Below, one piece after another: positions 1-7,803 of a stretch of DNA of 13,774 bases (position 1 is its first letter; each line of letters opens with the position of its first letter). The notes under the pieces were generated by a model. The model worked only from the letters and a program-made list of their open reading frames with translations. It was not told where the DNA came from and searched no databases. Where the stretch lies: positions 1-13,774 of the forward strand of contig CAYVVS010000015.1 in assembly GCA_964454845.1 (NCBI GenBank), written 5' to 3'. Source of the DNA: GCA-016700035 sp964454845 (GTDB lineage Bacteria > Patescibacteriota > Saccharimonadia > CAILAD01 > GCA-016700035). Position numbers and translations under genes: made by a program.

Positions 1-359
1 GTTTGGGACGCGCCGTAGTAAACAATAGCTCACTGCAGGTCCTCCTAAAACAAGCACCGTCCGCTGCCGATGTTGTTGCCGAAACATTTAAGCTAACAAG
101 CGAAGAAAAAAATCGCCTAACTCAGTTTCCAGTGGGAGAAGGGCTATTCTTTGCTGGTTCTAACCACGTTGTCATTCGCATTTTAGCGAGCCCGATGGAA
201 GAGCAACTCATCACAACCAACCCACAGCAACTTCTTGAGCGACAAATGCGCAACCAAGAAGAGGCTCAATTGCAGGCCGCAGAACCGACCCCAGAATTGC
301 AGCAGGCAGCCCCAGAACCACCGGCAACTTATCAGCAGCCAGGAGGGCAGGTTAGCTAA
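1..359 (+). CDS. VirB4-like type IV secretion ATPase, C-terminal fragment (5' end outside window)
   Basis: This is the tail of a larger gene. The frame is open from the left edge (codons begin at base 3) and ends in TAA at 357-359, so the TTG at base 3 is not a start. The visible ~119 residues resemble the C-terminus of VirB4/TraC-type ATPases: a small-residue and Asn-rich strand (GRAVVNNSS), a helix LQVLLKQAPSAADVVAETF, then LT-EEKNRL and a VGEGLFFAGSNHVVIRILAS strand, as after the last helicase motif of the family. VirB4 proteins are cytoplasmic, membrane-associated hexameric ATPases that power type IV secretion or conjugation pili. The last ~45 residues are a Gln/Pro/Glu-rich, probably disordered tail. 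The stop codon shares one base with the next start (TAATG), implying translational coupling. The Walker motifs lie outside the window, so the family call rests on C-terminal resemblance only. Confidence 0.7.
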   Translation, partial: LGRAVVNNSSLQVLLKQAPSAADVVAETFKLTSEEKNRLTQFPVGEGLFFAGSNHVVIRILASPMEEQLITTNPQQLLERQMRNQEEAQLQAAEPTPELQQAAPEPPATYQQPGGQVS

Positions 360-3300
360 TGTTTCGCCTGGAGGGTGACCCACAGGACCCCATACATAAC
401 TCTCGCAGATATCGCGAGATGAATACTCGCAAAAACGGTGAGAGGATTATTCAGCCAGGCAAATTGCAAGAGCGACCTAAGGGTGCGACTATGGCCTCTC
501 AAGCTGGAAATTCTGAAGGCGTTAAGTCGGCAGCCGGAAAGACCGCATCGTCTGCGGGTGGTGCGGCGTCAAAAGAGGCTGGAAAAGCTGCAGCGGATGC
601 GGCCGCTAAAAAGTCCATCTCTAAAGCCGTCGGAAAATCACTCGGTAAAGGCCTTAATGTAAAGGGCGATCTTGATGACGTAAAACGTACGGCGCAAGAA
701 GACGGTGCGGCGGCTGCGGCGGCTGCGGCTGGCCTAAAAGCTGCCGAAACTGTTGCCTCAAAAGTACCAATTGCGTCACAGGTTGCAACAGCCATTCGCG
801 CTGGCCAAGCTGCCCTGGCTAAAGTTGGTATCAATATCAAGGATCAGTACATTATGTACATACTCTTATTGGTGCCAATTCTCGCCCTTGTACCAGTGAT
901 AGTTTTTGCGCTCATCGTTTTTTTTGCCTGGAAAAACCCACAGGCTATTCTGAAGCTCTCGTTTACTAATTTTAAAACCTTCGTTGGCGCAGCCCAGTCA
1001 CTCGTAATTGAAAACGGGGGTGCTTCTAAAATGGCTTATGAGGTTGAGGCGGGAAGTAATCGAGCAATTGCAGCTCCAGGAGATGCAGCAAAACCAGAGG
1101 AAGGTTCGTATGAGTATAAGCTAGCTCAAATTGACTGGGAAAAGGCAAAATATCAAACCCTGCCACTTGATAGTCGTTGCGAGATTAAAACAAAAAAAGT
1201 TGTTTCTGTTCTCGACGGAAAAGAGAGGTCGGTTATTGAATCTGTAGAGCTTAAAACAAACCCTGGCAAGGACCTCCAGGGGGTGGCTCGATCCAATTGT
1301 ATTAACAATACCTATCCAATTTGGAACACCATGATGCGCTCACAATTCGTGCGCGACGGAGTTAATAAAAATCTCAATGTACGCTACGCCTATGCCGAGC
1401 CGCAAGATTCAACAACGCTGAGCGAATCTTCCGATGAATTCTCAACCACCCTCCGGGATAAAACCCTCACCAGAATATGGAATCGCGGCCAAGCTATCAA
1501 TAAACCTATTCAATCCACGCCTGAAGAGGTTACAGCCAATGACGATGAGGTGAAACGTTTTTTCACCAACACCCGTGAAGTTCAGAAATATGAAGGAAAA
1601 ACCAATATTGCAAAATATAGTGACGAAGTAATTAGCTGTGCTGATATGTATGTCCCGAAAGGTGATAGCTACTACCAAAAAGATATAGACAAAATGAATC
1701 ATGACTTGGCATGTGGCATTAACCCAAAAGATATTCTATTGTATACGACTAGCCCGTCTGAAGACCTCATTAATGACTCGGACCCATTAATCGCCATTAA
1801 ACCAAAGCGAGCAGCACTCAATGTAGTTTGCGATCTCTACTATAATCTTCTCGCCCCAGACAGTGACTATGCTCCGGCAGTAGATAAGTACCGACAAAAA
1901 GTAAAAGACCGCATCAACTCTGCGGCTGTTGCTGGCTGGCAAGCTATGACATATGCCGATACGCATCAAAAAAGATTTATAGATCTTAAAGAGCTGGGCG
2001 GAGACTTTTATAAAATTTCCGGTATACAAGAAGGTCAAGAATATAACTATGCACTGGATTACCGTAAAAATGGAGTTGCACTCGAGCCTGATGCCATCTC
2101 CCGCATTGTTGGCTACTACAACAAGCAAGCAGACGCCATTCCAGCCATCCAGCAAGAAAAGCAATATCAAGATGCATTAAACCTAGTCTTCACATACGTG
2201 ACGTCAGGCGGCGATGCCTCTCCTTGTGATGCAGCTCGAGATACTGGCGAATTCGATAACACAAATAATAATGATCCTCAGAGAAACGCAAAAATTAGCA
2301 CTTTTTATAGTGATGTGTATCCCGCATTCAAAAAGGCAATCGCTGGAATAGATTTCTACGCCAACCCATCACAAAGCAAATCTGTAAGCCAAATTTATAA
2401 AGACCTAACCTACGAAGACCTCCGTTTCCGATTAATTCGTATTGAGTCTAATGCTGCCACCGCCGGCACCGAAGATGGCCCTCAAAACTTTAATCGTATG
2501 AACTTCGGCATGAAAGCCTACACAAACGCTTTTACTCTTTCAATGGGTGGAAACTTTCTCACTCAAAACGAAGCGATCAGCCGCGATGAATCAACTCGAG
2601 TAGCGAGATACTATGATGATAAAACAAAGGGGATTGCTTGGCGCTTCTTCAATCTTGATAACCCCGGCTCATTTGCAAGTCGGCTTGCTGTAGCATCAAC
2701 TGATAAGCCACAAAATATACCTGGCAATATCACAGGTACTTTGGCCTATATTATGAATCCCATCAGGAACGCCGCGGGAGAAAATGGCACCCTAACTGCA
2801 TTTTTAACTGGAGAAAGCCGAGTGGCCTCAGCCAGCTCCGTATATGATTCGGCTAATCTCAAGCTCGATCCGGCTGGTATGCCAGAAGCATTTAACCAAA
2901 TCAACCCAATCGAAAACGCTCGATACATTGAAAGTATAAAGAAGAATGATCCAACTCTTGCCACCGAACTTGCTGGCTATGATCAGTGTTTTAAAGAATT
3001 CCTTCCGAGCCGGTTCCACCTACTAAATCCACCTCCAGACAAAGTGGATCTATACAAAAACGTGTGTACGCCGCTCCTAGACAGTACTGCCACACGAGAT
3101 CCAAATAGTCTCATCCTCCGCTACCGAGCCTATCACTTTCATATGCTCCAAGCCGATGCACTCGTATATTTGTCAGACCCCAATAAGGAAGATCCCAACT
3201 TCAGCGCACCAGAGGGCGGAAGCACAACAAATCCTGTTGCTGCCACTCCAGGCGGTGGAACACCAACCAACCCAAGCGGCGATACCTCAGCACTGCAATG

Positions 3301-3745
3301 CCCACCAGGAACGACCGATGCGGGTATCGGTGAAAAATATGGTGTCGGCCGCGTGCTCATGCACCGACTCCGACTCTGTAATGTGCAAGGTATCACCGTA
3401 AATGTTTCAATCGCCAATTCGTTAAATGCCATGCTCACCGAGATGAAGGGAGCTGGTATTAACCTTGGTGGTTGGGGCTATCGAACATTCGATAAACAGG
3501 TTGAGCTCAGAACTACAAATGGCTGTCCCGACACCTATAATAGTCCGGCAAGTACGTGTGGAACCCCAACTGCACGACCAGGTCAATCAAATCACGAAAA
3601 TGGAGAGGCGATCGATTTCACTTCCGGAGGGTCAACATTGCGTAGTGGAACTCCAGGCTTCAACTGGCTTAAAGCAAACGCCGCACGCTACGGGTTTAAA
3701 AATCTGCCTTCAGAATCATGGCACTGGTCGATTAATGGAAAATAA
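359..3745 (+). CDS. Large membrane-anchored protein with C-terminal M15/VanY-type peptidase domain
   Basis: The protein has 1128 residues. Residues 1-164 are Ala/Lys/Gly-rich, lack Cys and include eight consecutive Ala (117-124), so this part is probably cytoplasmic. One strong membrane segment follows (about 165-190), then a ~750-residue extracytoplasmic body that I do not recognise, a Gly/Pro/Thr linker (about 949-980) and a C-terminal M15B-like domain. In that domain HxxGxAxD is present (H1079, G1082, A1084, D1086), as is ExxH (E1119, H1122). These match the zinc ligands and catalytic Glu of D-Ala-D-Ala carboxypeptidases/endopeptidases, so cutting of peptidoglycan stem peptides is the likely chemistry. 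All 12 Cys lie outside the membrane, eight in the body and four in the M15 part, which suggests disulfides. The start at 359 overlaps the VirB4 stop. An ATG at 491 (residue 45) has a better Shine-Dalgarno (AAGGG, 7-nt gap), so the true start may be there. It is probably a structural, wall-penetrating part of the secretion apparatus. Confidence 0.8.
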   Translation: MFRLEGDPQDPIHNSRRYREMNTRKNGERIIQPGKLQERPKGATMASQAGNSEGVKSAAGKTASSAGGAASKEAGKAAADAAAKKSISKAVGKSLGKGLNVKGDLDDVKRTAQEDGAAAAAAAAGLKAAETVASKVPIASQVATAIRAGQAALAKVGINIKDQYIMYILLLVPILALVPVIVFALIVFFAWKNPQAILKLSFTNFKTFVGAAQSLVIENGGASKMAYEVEAGSNRAIAAPGDAAKPEEGSYEYKLAQIDWEKAKYQTLPLDSRCEIKTKKVVSVLDGKERSVIESVELKTNPGKDLQGVARSNCINNTYPIWNTMMRSQFVRDGVNKNLNVRYAYAEPQDSTTLSESSDEFSTTLRDKTLTRIWNRGQAINKPIQSTPEEVTANDDEVKRFFTNTREVQKYEGKTNIAKYSDEVISCADMYVPKGDSYYQKDIDKMNHDLACGINPKDILLYTTSPSEDLINDSDPLIAIKPKRAALNVVCDLYYNLLAPDSDYAPAVDKYRQKVKDRINSAAVAGWQAMTYADTHQKRFIDLKELGGDFYKISGIQEGQEYNYALDYRKNGVALEPDAISRIVGYYNKQADAIPAIQQEKQYQDALNLVFTYVTSGGDASPCDAARDTGEFDNTNNNDPQRNAKISTFYSDVYPAFKKAIAGIDFYANPSQSKSVSQIYKDLTYEDLRFRLIRIESNAATAGTEDGPQNFNRMNFGMKAYTNAFTLSMGGNFLTQNEAISRDESTRVARYYDDKTKGIAWRFFNLDNPGSFASRLAVASTDKPQNIPGNITGTLAYIMNPIRNAAGENGTLTAFLTGESRVASASSVYDSANLKLDPAGMPEAFNQINPIENARYIESIKKNDPTLATELAGYDQCFKEFLPSRFHLLNPPPDKVDLYKNVCTPLLDSTATRDPNSLILRYRAYHFHMLQADALVYLSDPNKEDPNFSAPEGGSTTNPVAATPGGGTPTNPSGDTSALQCPPGTTDAGIGEKYGVGRVLMHRLRLCNVQGITVNVSIANSLNAMLTEMKGAGINLGGWGYRTFDKQVELRTTNGCPDTYNSPASTCGTPTARPGQSNHENGEAIDFTSGGSTLRSGTPGFNWLKANAARYGFKNLPSESWHWSINGK
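707..730 (+). repeat. Short in-frame tandem repeat (GCGGCGGCT) encoding poly-Ala
   Basis: GCGGCGGCT occurs at 707-715 and 716-724, followed by a partial unit GCGGCT at 725-730. It encodes Ala117-124 in the cytoplasmic N-terminal part of the M15-domain protein. Slippage of a 9-nt or 3-nt unit would change the alanine count without shifting the frame. Confidence 0.8.
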
Positions 3746-3748
3746 CGC

Positions 3749-5659
3749 ATGAAAATAAGAAAACTACATCTCAATAAATTGAAGGCTAGATTCGTTCGTT
3801 TTACGTACATTGTCTCTACATTACTTCTTATTGTGACGCCAGCTCAGGCTGCAAGCGAACAGCGACAAGACATTGAGCGCACTCCTTTTTACGATAAAAA
3901 TGCTGAACTAATTTGTGGGCCTTCTGGTTCGTCGCAAGCAGCGGGAGGCGGGGGACTTATCGTTGGGGGAACAGTCTATTATCTTGGTGATTCAATCGGC
4001 GAAGGAGTTAAGACTCCTCTCGAAAAAAATCTTACTACGGCCGGCTATAAAGCGGTGGTCAATGCAAGTAATTCTCGCTCTATCAGTGGTCCGGGAAGAG
4101 ATGGATTGTCTGGCCTGGAAGCGGCAGCGAAAGACGCCGCAGTTATTCAAGGCGCTCAAGTGGTAGTTATTGAGCTCGGCACAAATCCAGAGTCGAATGG
4201 TGATTTTGCAGGCAATCTTAATAACCTGGTCACACAAATTAAAACGGCCGGCCCACAGGCAAAAATCTATCTCGTAGATGTTGCCGTAACGGCCGAACAA
4301 GCTGCTCGACTCGGATCAGCTAATGTAAATAAGGCCATTTATGCAAAGGCCGCAGAGCTCGGCACACCAGTAATAAGTAGATTTAAAATATACTATCCTG
4401 GCGGTAACCCGGAAACCTTTGAAAATACTGCAAGCCCCGCATTACCATTTGATGCCGCTGGAATTCATAGCCCTAACTCGCAAGGTTATGAAGCGCTTGC
4501 GGGAGTCATCCAGACCAGCATCACCACCTCGAGTGCACTCGCAACACCAAGCACATCCGACCCCTGTCAGTGTCCAGTTTCAGGAGGCGCCGGAGGAAGC
4601 GCGGCAACCATTAACCTTGCCGGTAACGACAATATTGAGAAAGCGTTCAACTTCTTTGTAGGTAAGGGCTTTTCTCCTCAACAATCTGCTGGAATTATTG
4701 GTAATCTTCGAGCTGAATCCGGAGTTAATCCAAAGCGTGTTCAGAGTACCGAATCACCGGAGGGAGATCGAGATAATATAACAGTAAATAATAAAACTGG
4801 CTACGGCATCGCTCAATGGACTTCTTCTGGAAGACAGCAAGGCTTGGTTGATCTCGCTCGTTCGCGGGGCATGACTATCGAGGGTGATCTTGCACTTCAG
4901 CTCGACTATCTCATGATTGAGCTTACTGTTGGCTATAAAGACGTATATGACGCTATTAAACTTTCCGCAGATCTAAAGGCAGCTTCAGATGTATTTATGA
5001 CTAAATTTGAGCGCCCTGCAGATCAGAGTGAGACTGCTCGGCAAAAACGTGCCAGCATGGGACAACAGGTACTAGATCTGTATGGCAACGGCGCAAGCGC
5101 CAGTGGTGCTCTCATTAGCGGCGCAACAAACTGTAATACTGGAGCGGGAGGTCAGGCGGCCGGCTTCGTAGGCTTCCCACTCCAAACTACTAAAGCGCGA
5201 ATGACCGAGCTAAATGGCGGTCAGTTTAAGAATGGAGTGATGGGACAAGGCGGACACCCGTATGCGGCTCACGACATTATGGCCGACCCTGGAACTCCGG
5301 TAGCTGCAATTCTGTCGGGTAAGGTTGTACAAGTAAGCACAGATAAGTGCCCGGGGAGACTTATCGCAGTTTGGAGTGAACAGGTAGGCGTTACCGTCGC
5401 ATATCTACACATGTCTATTGAGCAAACAATAGTGAAAGAGGGTGATTCTATCGCCGAAGGTCAAATTATCGGCTTTGTTGGGCCACCAGCAGCTGGCTGC
5501 GGAACCCCACACCTCCATATTGATGCCAATACTACCAACCGTAGAATTGGGTGTAAGCGTGAAAGTTGCTCTACAGAAAATAAAGCACTCTTCCAGGCTG
5601 GGAGCGATAAAATTGGGTTACCAAAATCACTTTTCGATAGCTATCAGCGACTACCATAA
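3749..5659 (+). CDS. Secreted three-enzyme cell-wall protein: SGNH hydrolase + phage-type lysozyme + M23 peptidase
   Basis: The protein has 636 residues. A Sec signal peptide is clear: basic n-region, hydrophobic stretch about 18-30, and probable cleavage after AQA near residue 34. Domain 1 (about 75-260) is SGNH/GDSL-like, with GDS at 80-82 (nucleophile S82), GTN at 144-146 and GIH at 238-240. Domain 2 (about 293-447) resembles phage tail lysozymes (Phage_lysozyme2 type), with GNLRAESG giving catalytic Glu E323 and a GYGIAQWT block at 351-358. Domain 3 (about 470-620) is an M23 endopeptidase: H503 and D509 in GGHPYAAHD, H554 in YLHMS and H588/H590 in HLHID are the expected zinc and catalytic residues. 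Together they could deacylate glycans, cut the glycan strand and cut the peptide. Linkers are Gly/Ser/Ala-rich, and the mature part has eight Cys. The gene starts 3 nt after the preceding stop with a weak ribosome-binding site, so coupled translation is likely. It probably opens the wall for the adjacent secretion machine. Confidence 0.85.
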   Translation: MKIRKLHLNKLKARFVRFTYIVSTLLLIVTPAQAASEQRQDIERTPFYDKNAELICGPSGSSQAAGGGGLIVGGTVYYLGDSIGEGVKTPLEKNLTTAGYKAVVNASNSRSISGPGRDGLSGLEAAAKDAAVIQGAQVVVIELGTNPESNGDFAGNLNNLVTQIKTAGPQAKIYLVDVAVTAEQAARLGSANVNKAIYAKAAELGTPVISRFKIYYPGGNPETFENTASPALPFDAAGIHSPNSQGYEALAGVIQTSITTSSALATPSTSDPCQCPVSGGAGGSAATINLAGNDNIEKAFNFFVGKGFSPQQSAGIIGNLRAESGVNPKRVQSTESPEGDRDNITVNNKTGYGIAQWTSSGRQQGLVDLARSRGMTIEGDLALQLDYLMIELTVGYKDVYDAIKLSADLKAASDVFMTKFERPADQSETARQKRASMGQQVLDLYGNGASASGALISGATNCNTGAGGQAAGFVGFPLQTTKARMTELNGGQFKNGVMGQGGHPYAAHDIMADPGTPVAAILSGKVVQVSTDKCPGRLIAVWSEQVGVTVAYLHMSIEQTIVKEGDSIAEGQIIGFVGPPAAGCGTPHLHIDANTTNRRIGCKRESCSTENKALFQAGSDKIGLPKSLFDSYQRLP

Positions 5660-5673
5660 AAAGAAAGGGAACT

Positions 5674-6462
5674 ATGAATAAACTCTCCACTCAAGCCAAG
5701 CTGATTATCGGACTCTCATTCGTAACCCTAGTATTGCTCTGCGTGATGATATATGTGCAGTTCGTTCAGTTTCGTATTGTTAAATCTACCCCCGATACAA
5801 ACAACTACCCAAGCACAATGGGCCTACTCGTATTGGAGTTTAATGAAAAATTAGACGCCAAGGCTATTCAGGATGCATACAATAAAGATGCAGCAAGTGT
5901 TATAAAGTTCAGTTTTGATAGCCCAGCCTATATAGAAGTGTATGATAAGACTCTCAAGATAACGATTCAGGAAACTGCTAAAGAAGGTAAGTACAAACTT
6001 CTACTTAATAATATTAAATCTGAAGACGGCAGCATCTTTAAACAGGAAATTCCTTTTGTCGTAAAGAATATTACATACAATGACATGCCCGAAGAAACGC
6101 AAAAACTTTTTAATGAGTATGCCTCAGAGGGAGAGACTCTACCTCAAGATCCAATTGTGGGAGTGCTCCCTTACCAAACGGATAAGTATAAAATTAGCTA
6201 CGTTTTTCCAGAAGAAGATGTTGAGATACCTGCAACAATAACTATTACTATGAAATTCTTTGAGCCAGGTGATAATGCATTACCAGAAACGCCAGCCCAG
6301 AGGCAAGCTTATTTAAATGACCTCAGAAAATATCGGACCGAAGCGTTAGCCTACCTCAAAGATAAGGGCATCGACATTAATAAATATGTCATAAAATATA
6401 CGGAGTTTGATCTACAAAACGAATTTCCGTCTGGATACGTCGCTCAATCAGAAACCGAATAA
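5674..6462 (+). CDS. Membrane-anchored protein with probable Ig-like extracytoplasmic domain
   Basis: The protein has 262 residues and I recognise no named family. A short basic N-terminus is followed by one hydrophobic segment (about 10-30) that looks like an uncleaved signal anchor. Residues about 46-133 show alternating beta-strand character (MGLLVLEFNEKLD, AYIEVYDKTLKITIQ, KYKLLLNNIKSEDG, QEIPFVVKNITY), resembling bacterial Ig-like domains of the Big_5/SbsA type. A polar linker (about 134-165) leads to a small alpha/beta C-terminal part (about 168-250) with two strands, a charged helix (PAQRQAYLNDLRKYRTEAL) and a final strand. It has a good ribosome-binding site (GAAAGG, 5 nt before ATG) and lies 14 nt after the hydrolase gene, so it is probably the last gene of that operon. 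An adhesive or scaffolding role at the cell surface is inference. It ends 8 nt from the stop of the convergent DciA-like gene. Confidence 0.75.
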   Translation: MNKLSTQAKLIIGLSFVTLVLLCVMIYVQFVQFRIVKSTPDTNNYPSTMGLLVLEFNEKLDAKAIQDAYNKDAASVIKFSFDSPAYIEVYDKTLKITIQETAKEGKYKLLLNNIKSEDGSIFKQEIPFVVKNITYNDMPEETQKLFNEYASEGETLPQDPIVGVLPYQTDKYKISYVFPEEDVEIPATITITMKFFEPGDNALPETPAQRQAYLNDLRKYRTEALAYLKDKGIDINKYVIKYTEFDLQNEFPSGYVAQSETE

Positions 6463-6470
6463 TTTACTTT

Positions 6471-6743
6471 TTAACCAATACGTATAAATATTTTTTCTAG
6501 TTTTTGACCGGTCTTCTTTACGATTTCGCGTTCTATCTGAATTTTACGCATGCGAATTTCACTAGCCTCAACTGGATGACCAACAGTTATACGCAATAAG
6601 CCCTCGTTAAAACTCACCGAATCAACAGTTACTCCAGACCGTCTTTTTATAATCTCTTTAACCGTCTTAAAAAACTGCAAGATATCAAACTGCGCATCCA
6701 AGTTCTTACGTGACAAGCTGTCGCCAATTCTTTCAAAACTCAT
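6471..6743 (-). CDS. DUF721 / DciA-like protein
   Basis: The protein has 90 residues and is a short DUF721-type protein. The pattern fits the family core: an N-terminal helical part (ERIGDSLSRKNLDAQF, FFKTVKEII), a strand-turn-strand VSFNEGLLRITVGHPVEASEIRM, a long basic helix RKIQIEREIVKKTG and a final strand KIFIRIG. Family members include DciA, which interacts with and helps load the replicative helicase DnaB in bacteria lacking DnaC/DnaI. DUF721 genes often sit directly after recF near the origin, as here. The start ATG overlaps the recF stop (ATGA, 6740-6743), so translation is probably coupled. No gyrB follows, unlike many dnaA-dnaN-recF clusters. The helicase-loading role is inferred from family and context; sequence similarity in this family is low. 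Confidence 0.75.
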   Translation of the reverse strand: MSFERIGDSLSRKNLDAQFDILQFFKTVKEIIKRRSGVTVDSVSFNEGLLRITVGHPVEASEIRMRKIQIEREIVKKTGQKLEKIFIRIG

Positions 6744-7792
6744 GCTTGAGGCCTCGTTAAATCGAGTGTTTGCGCTGGCAACTTGAGCCGCTTATCAATA
6801 TCGGTACTTGTAATAACTGTCTGAATTTCAGATAGCTCACTAATGAGTTGGCGCCGGCGAGATTCATCAAGCTCACTAAACACATCATCTAAAAGAAGCA
6901 GCGGCTGACGACCTTCACTTTTCTGCTTAACATACTCCAGTTCAGCAAGTTTGAGCGCCAGAAGAGCCGTGCGAGTCTCTCCGCGCGAGGCCATACTCTG
7001 AATAGGGTAGCCGTCGAACCAAAGCGACCAATCCTCGCGATGCGGACCTACAGTGGTTGTACCCAGAACGATATCGCGCTGGCGAGCCTCTAAAATGCGT
7101 CGCATAAAACCAGAGCTTTTCTCATTAAATTCTAGTTTCAGCTCATGCTCTCGTTTAGCAATTCTCGGCACCACCTCGGCCAAAATAGTAGCTAAGTCTG
7201 CAAGCAACATTGCTCGTTGCTCCGAAATCTCTTCAGCAACAGGAGCTAGTTGAGTCTCCAATATAAAAAGCTGGTCATCCAACTCGGCGATGGGCGAGCG
7301 CTTATTGCGCCACAAAAGCGAGTTGCGTTGTTTTAAAATGCGACGAAATGATAAAAAATTACTGCGATAATGCTCGTCGGTCTGTGTCAGAACCACGTCT
7401 ACATAGCGCCTGCGGCGCTCTGGAGAGCCGGCAAGTAGGTTTAGGTCATTGGGCTCAAACAGGACTACAGGATGCCTCCCAAGCAGCGTAGAACGCGAAA
7501 TCTTAACAGCATTACGTTCAAACTGCTTAGATTTACGTGGCATAAGTCGAGATACTACTCGAATCTGCTCATCATCGTACGTCGCCTCAACTACGTAGCC
7601 GTCCTGGTTATGCGCAACAAGCTCATCATCATCACCACGAAATGATCTCCCGGTTGCAGCCACATACATAGCCTCCAATATATTGGTTTTTCCCGTAGCA
7701 TTTGGTCCAAGTATCAGAAAAACTGGCTCATCGAGAACTAGCTCTAGAGACTCATACGAGCGAAAATGCGAGAGATGCAAACGAGTTAGCAA
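6740..7792 (-). CDS. recF: RecF, DNA replication/repair ATPase
   Basis: The protein has 350 residues, within the usual RecF range. It shows the SMC/ABC-like layout: N-terminal strand-turn LTRLHLSHFRSYESLEL, Walker A GPNATGKT at 29-36, an ABC signature-like ASRGETR at about 268-274, Walker B LLLLDD at 298-303 followed by VFSELD, and a D-loop/H-loop region near ITSTD. RecF acts with RecO/RecR to load RecA at gapped or stalled DNA. The start is TTG at 7792-7790. An AGGAGG ribosome-binding site overlaps the dnaN stop codon and lies 4 nt upstream of this TTG, while no in-frame ATG is well placed. Translation is therefore likely coupled to dnaN upstream, and to the DUF721 gene downstream through a 4-nt ATGA overlap. 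Confidence 0.95.
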   Translation of the reverse strand: MLTRLHLSHFRSYESLELVLDEPVFLILGPNATGKTNILEAMYVAATGRSFRGDDDELVAHNQDGYVVEATYDDEQIRVVSRLMPRKSKQFERNAVKISRSTLLGRHPVVLFEPNDLNLLAGSPERRRRYVDVVLTQTDEHYRSNFLSFRRILKQRNSLLWRNKRSPIAELDDQLFILETQLAPVAEEISEQRAMLLADLATILAEVVPRIAKREHELKLEFNEKSSGFMRRILEARQRDIVLGTTTVGPHREDWSLWFDGYPIQSMASRGETRTALLALKLAELEYVKQKSEGRQPLLLLDDVFSELDESRRRQLISELSEIQTVITSTDIDKRLKLPAQTLDLTRPQA

Positions 7793-7803
7793 CGATCCTC
7801 CTA
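7793..7803 (-). promoter_or_regulatory. recF ribosome-binding site overlapping the dnaN stop codon
   Basis: On the - strand, dnaN ends ...AGC TAG and the following bases give TAGGAGG, so the AGGAGG core uses the last two bases of the stop. Four bases (ATCG) separate it from the TTG start of recF. This fixes the unusual start codon and suggests that ribosomes ending dnaN re-initiate on recF. Confidence 0.8.

Noticed and set aside
499..840. 113-codon antisense frame opposite the M15-domain gene
   Set aside because: Its Ala/Pro/Ser-rich content is the mirror of the Ala/Lys/Gly-rich coding strand; there is no ribosome-binding site or family resemblance.
359..3745. Alternative genetic code (UGA as Gly), as in some CPR phyla
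   Set aside because: No in-frame TGA occurs in the long genes and TGA is the natural stop of recF, so the standard code fits.
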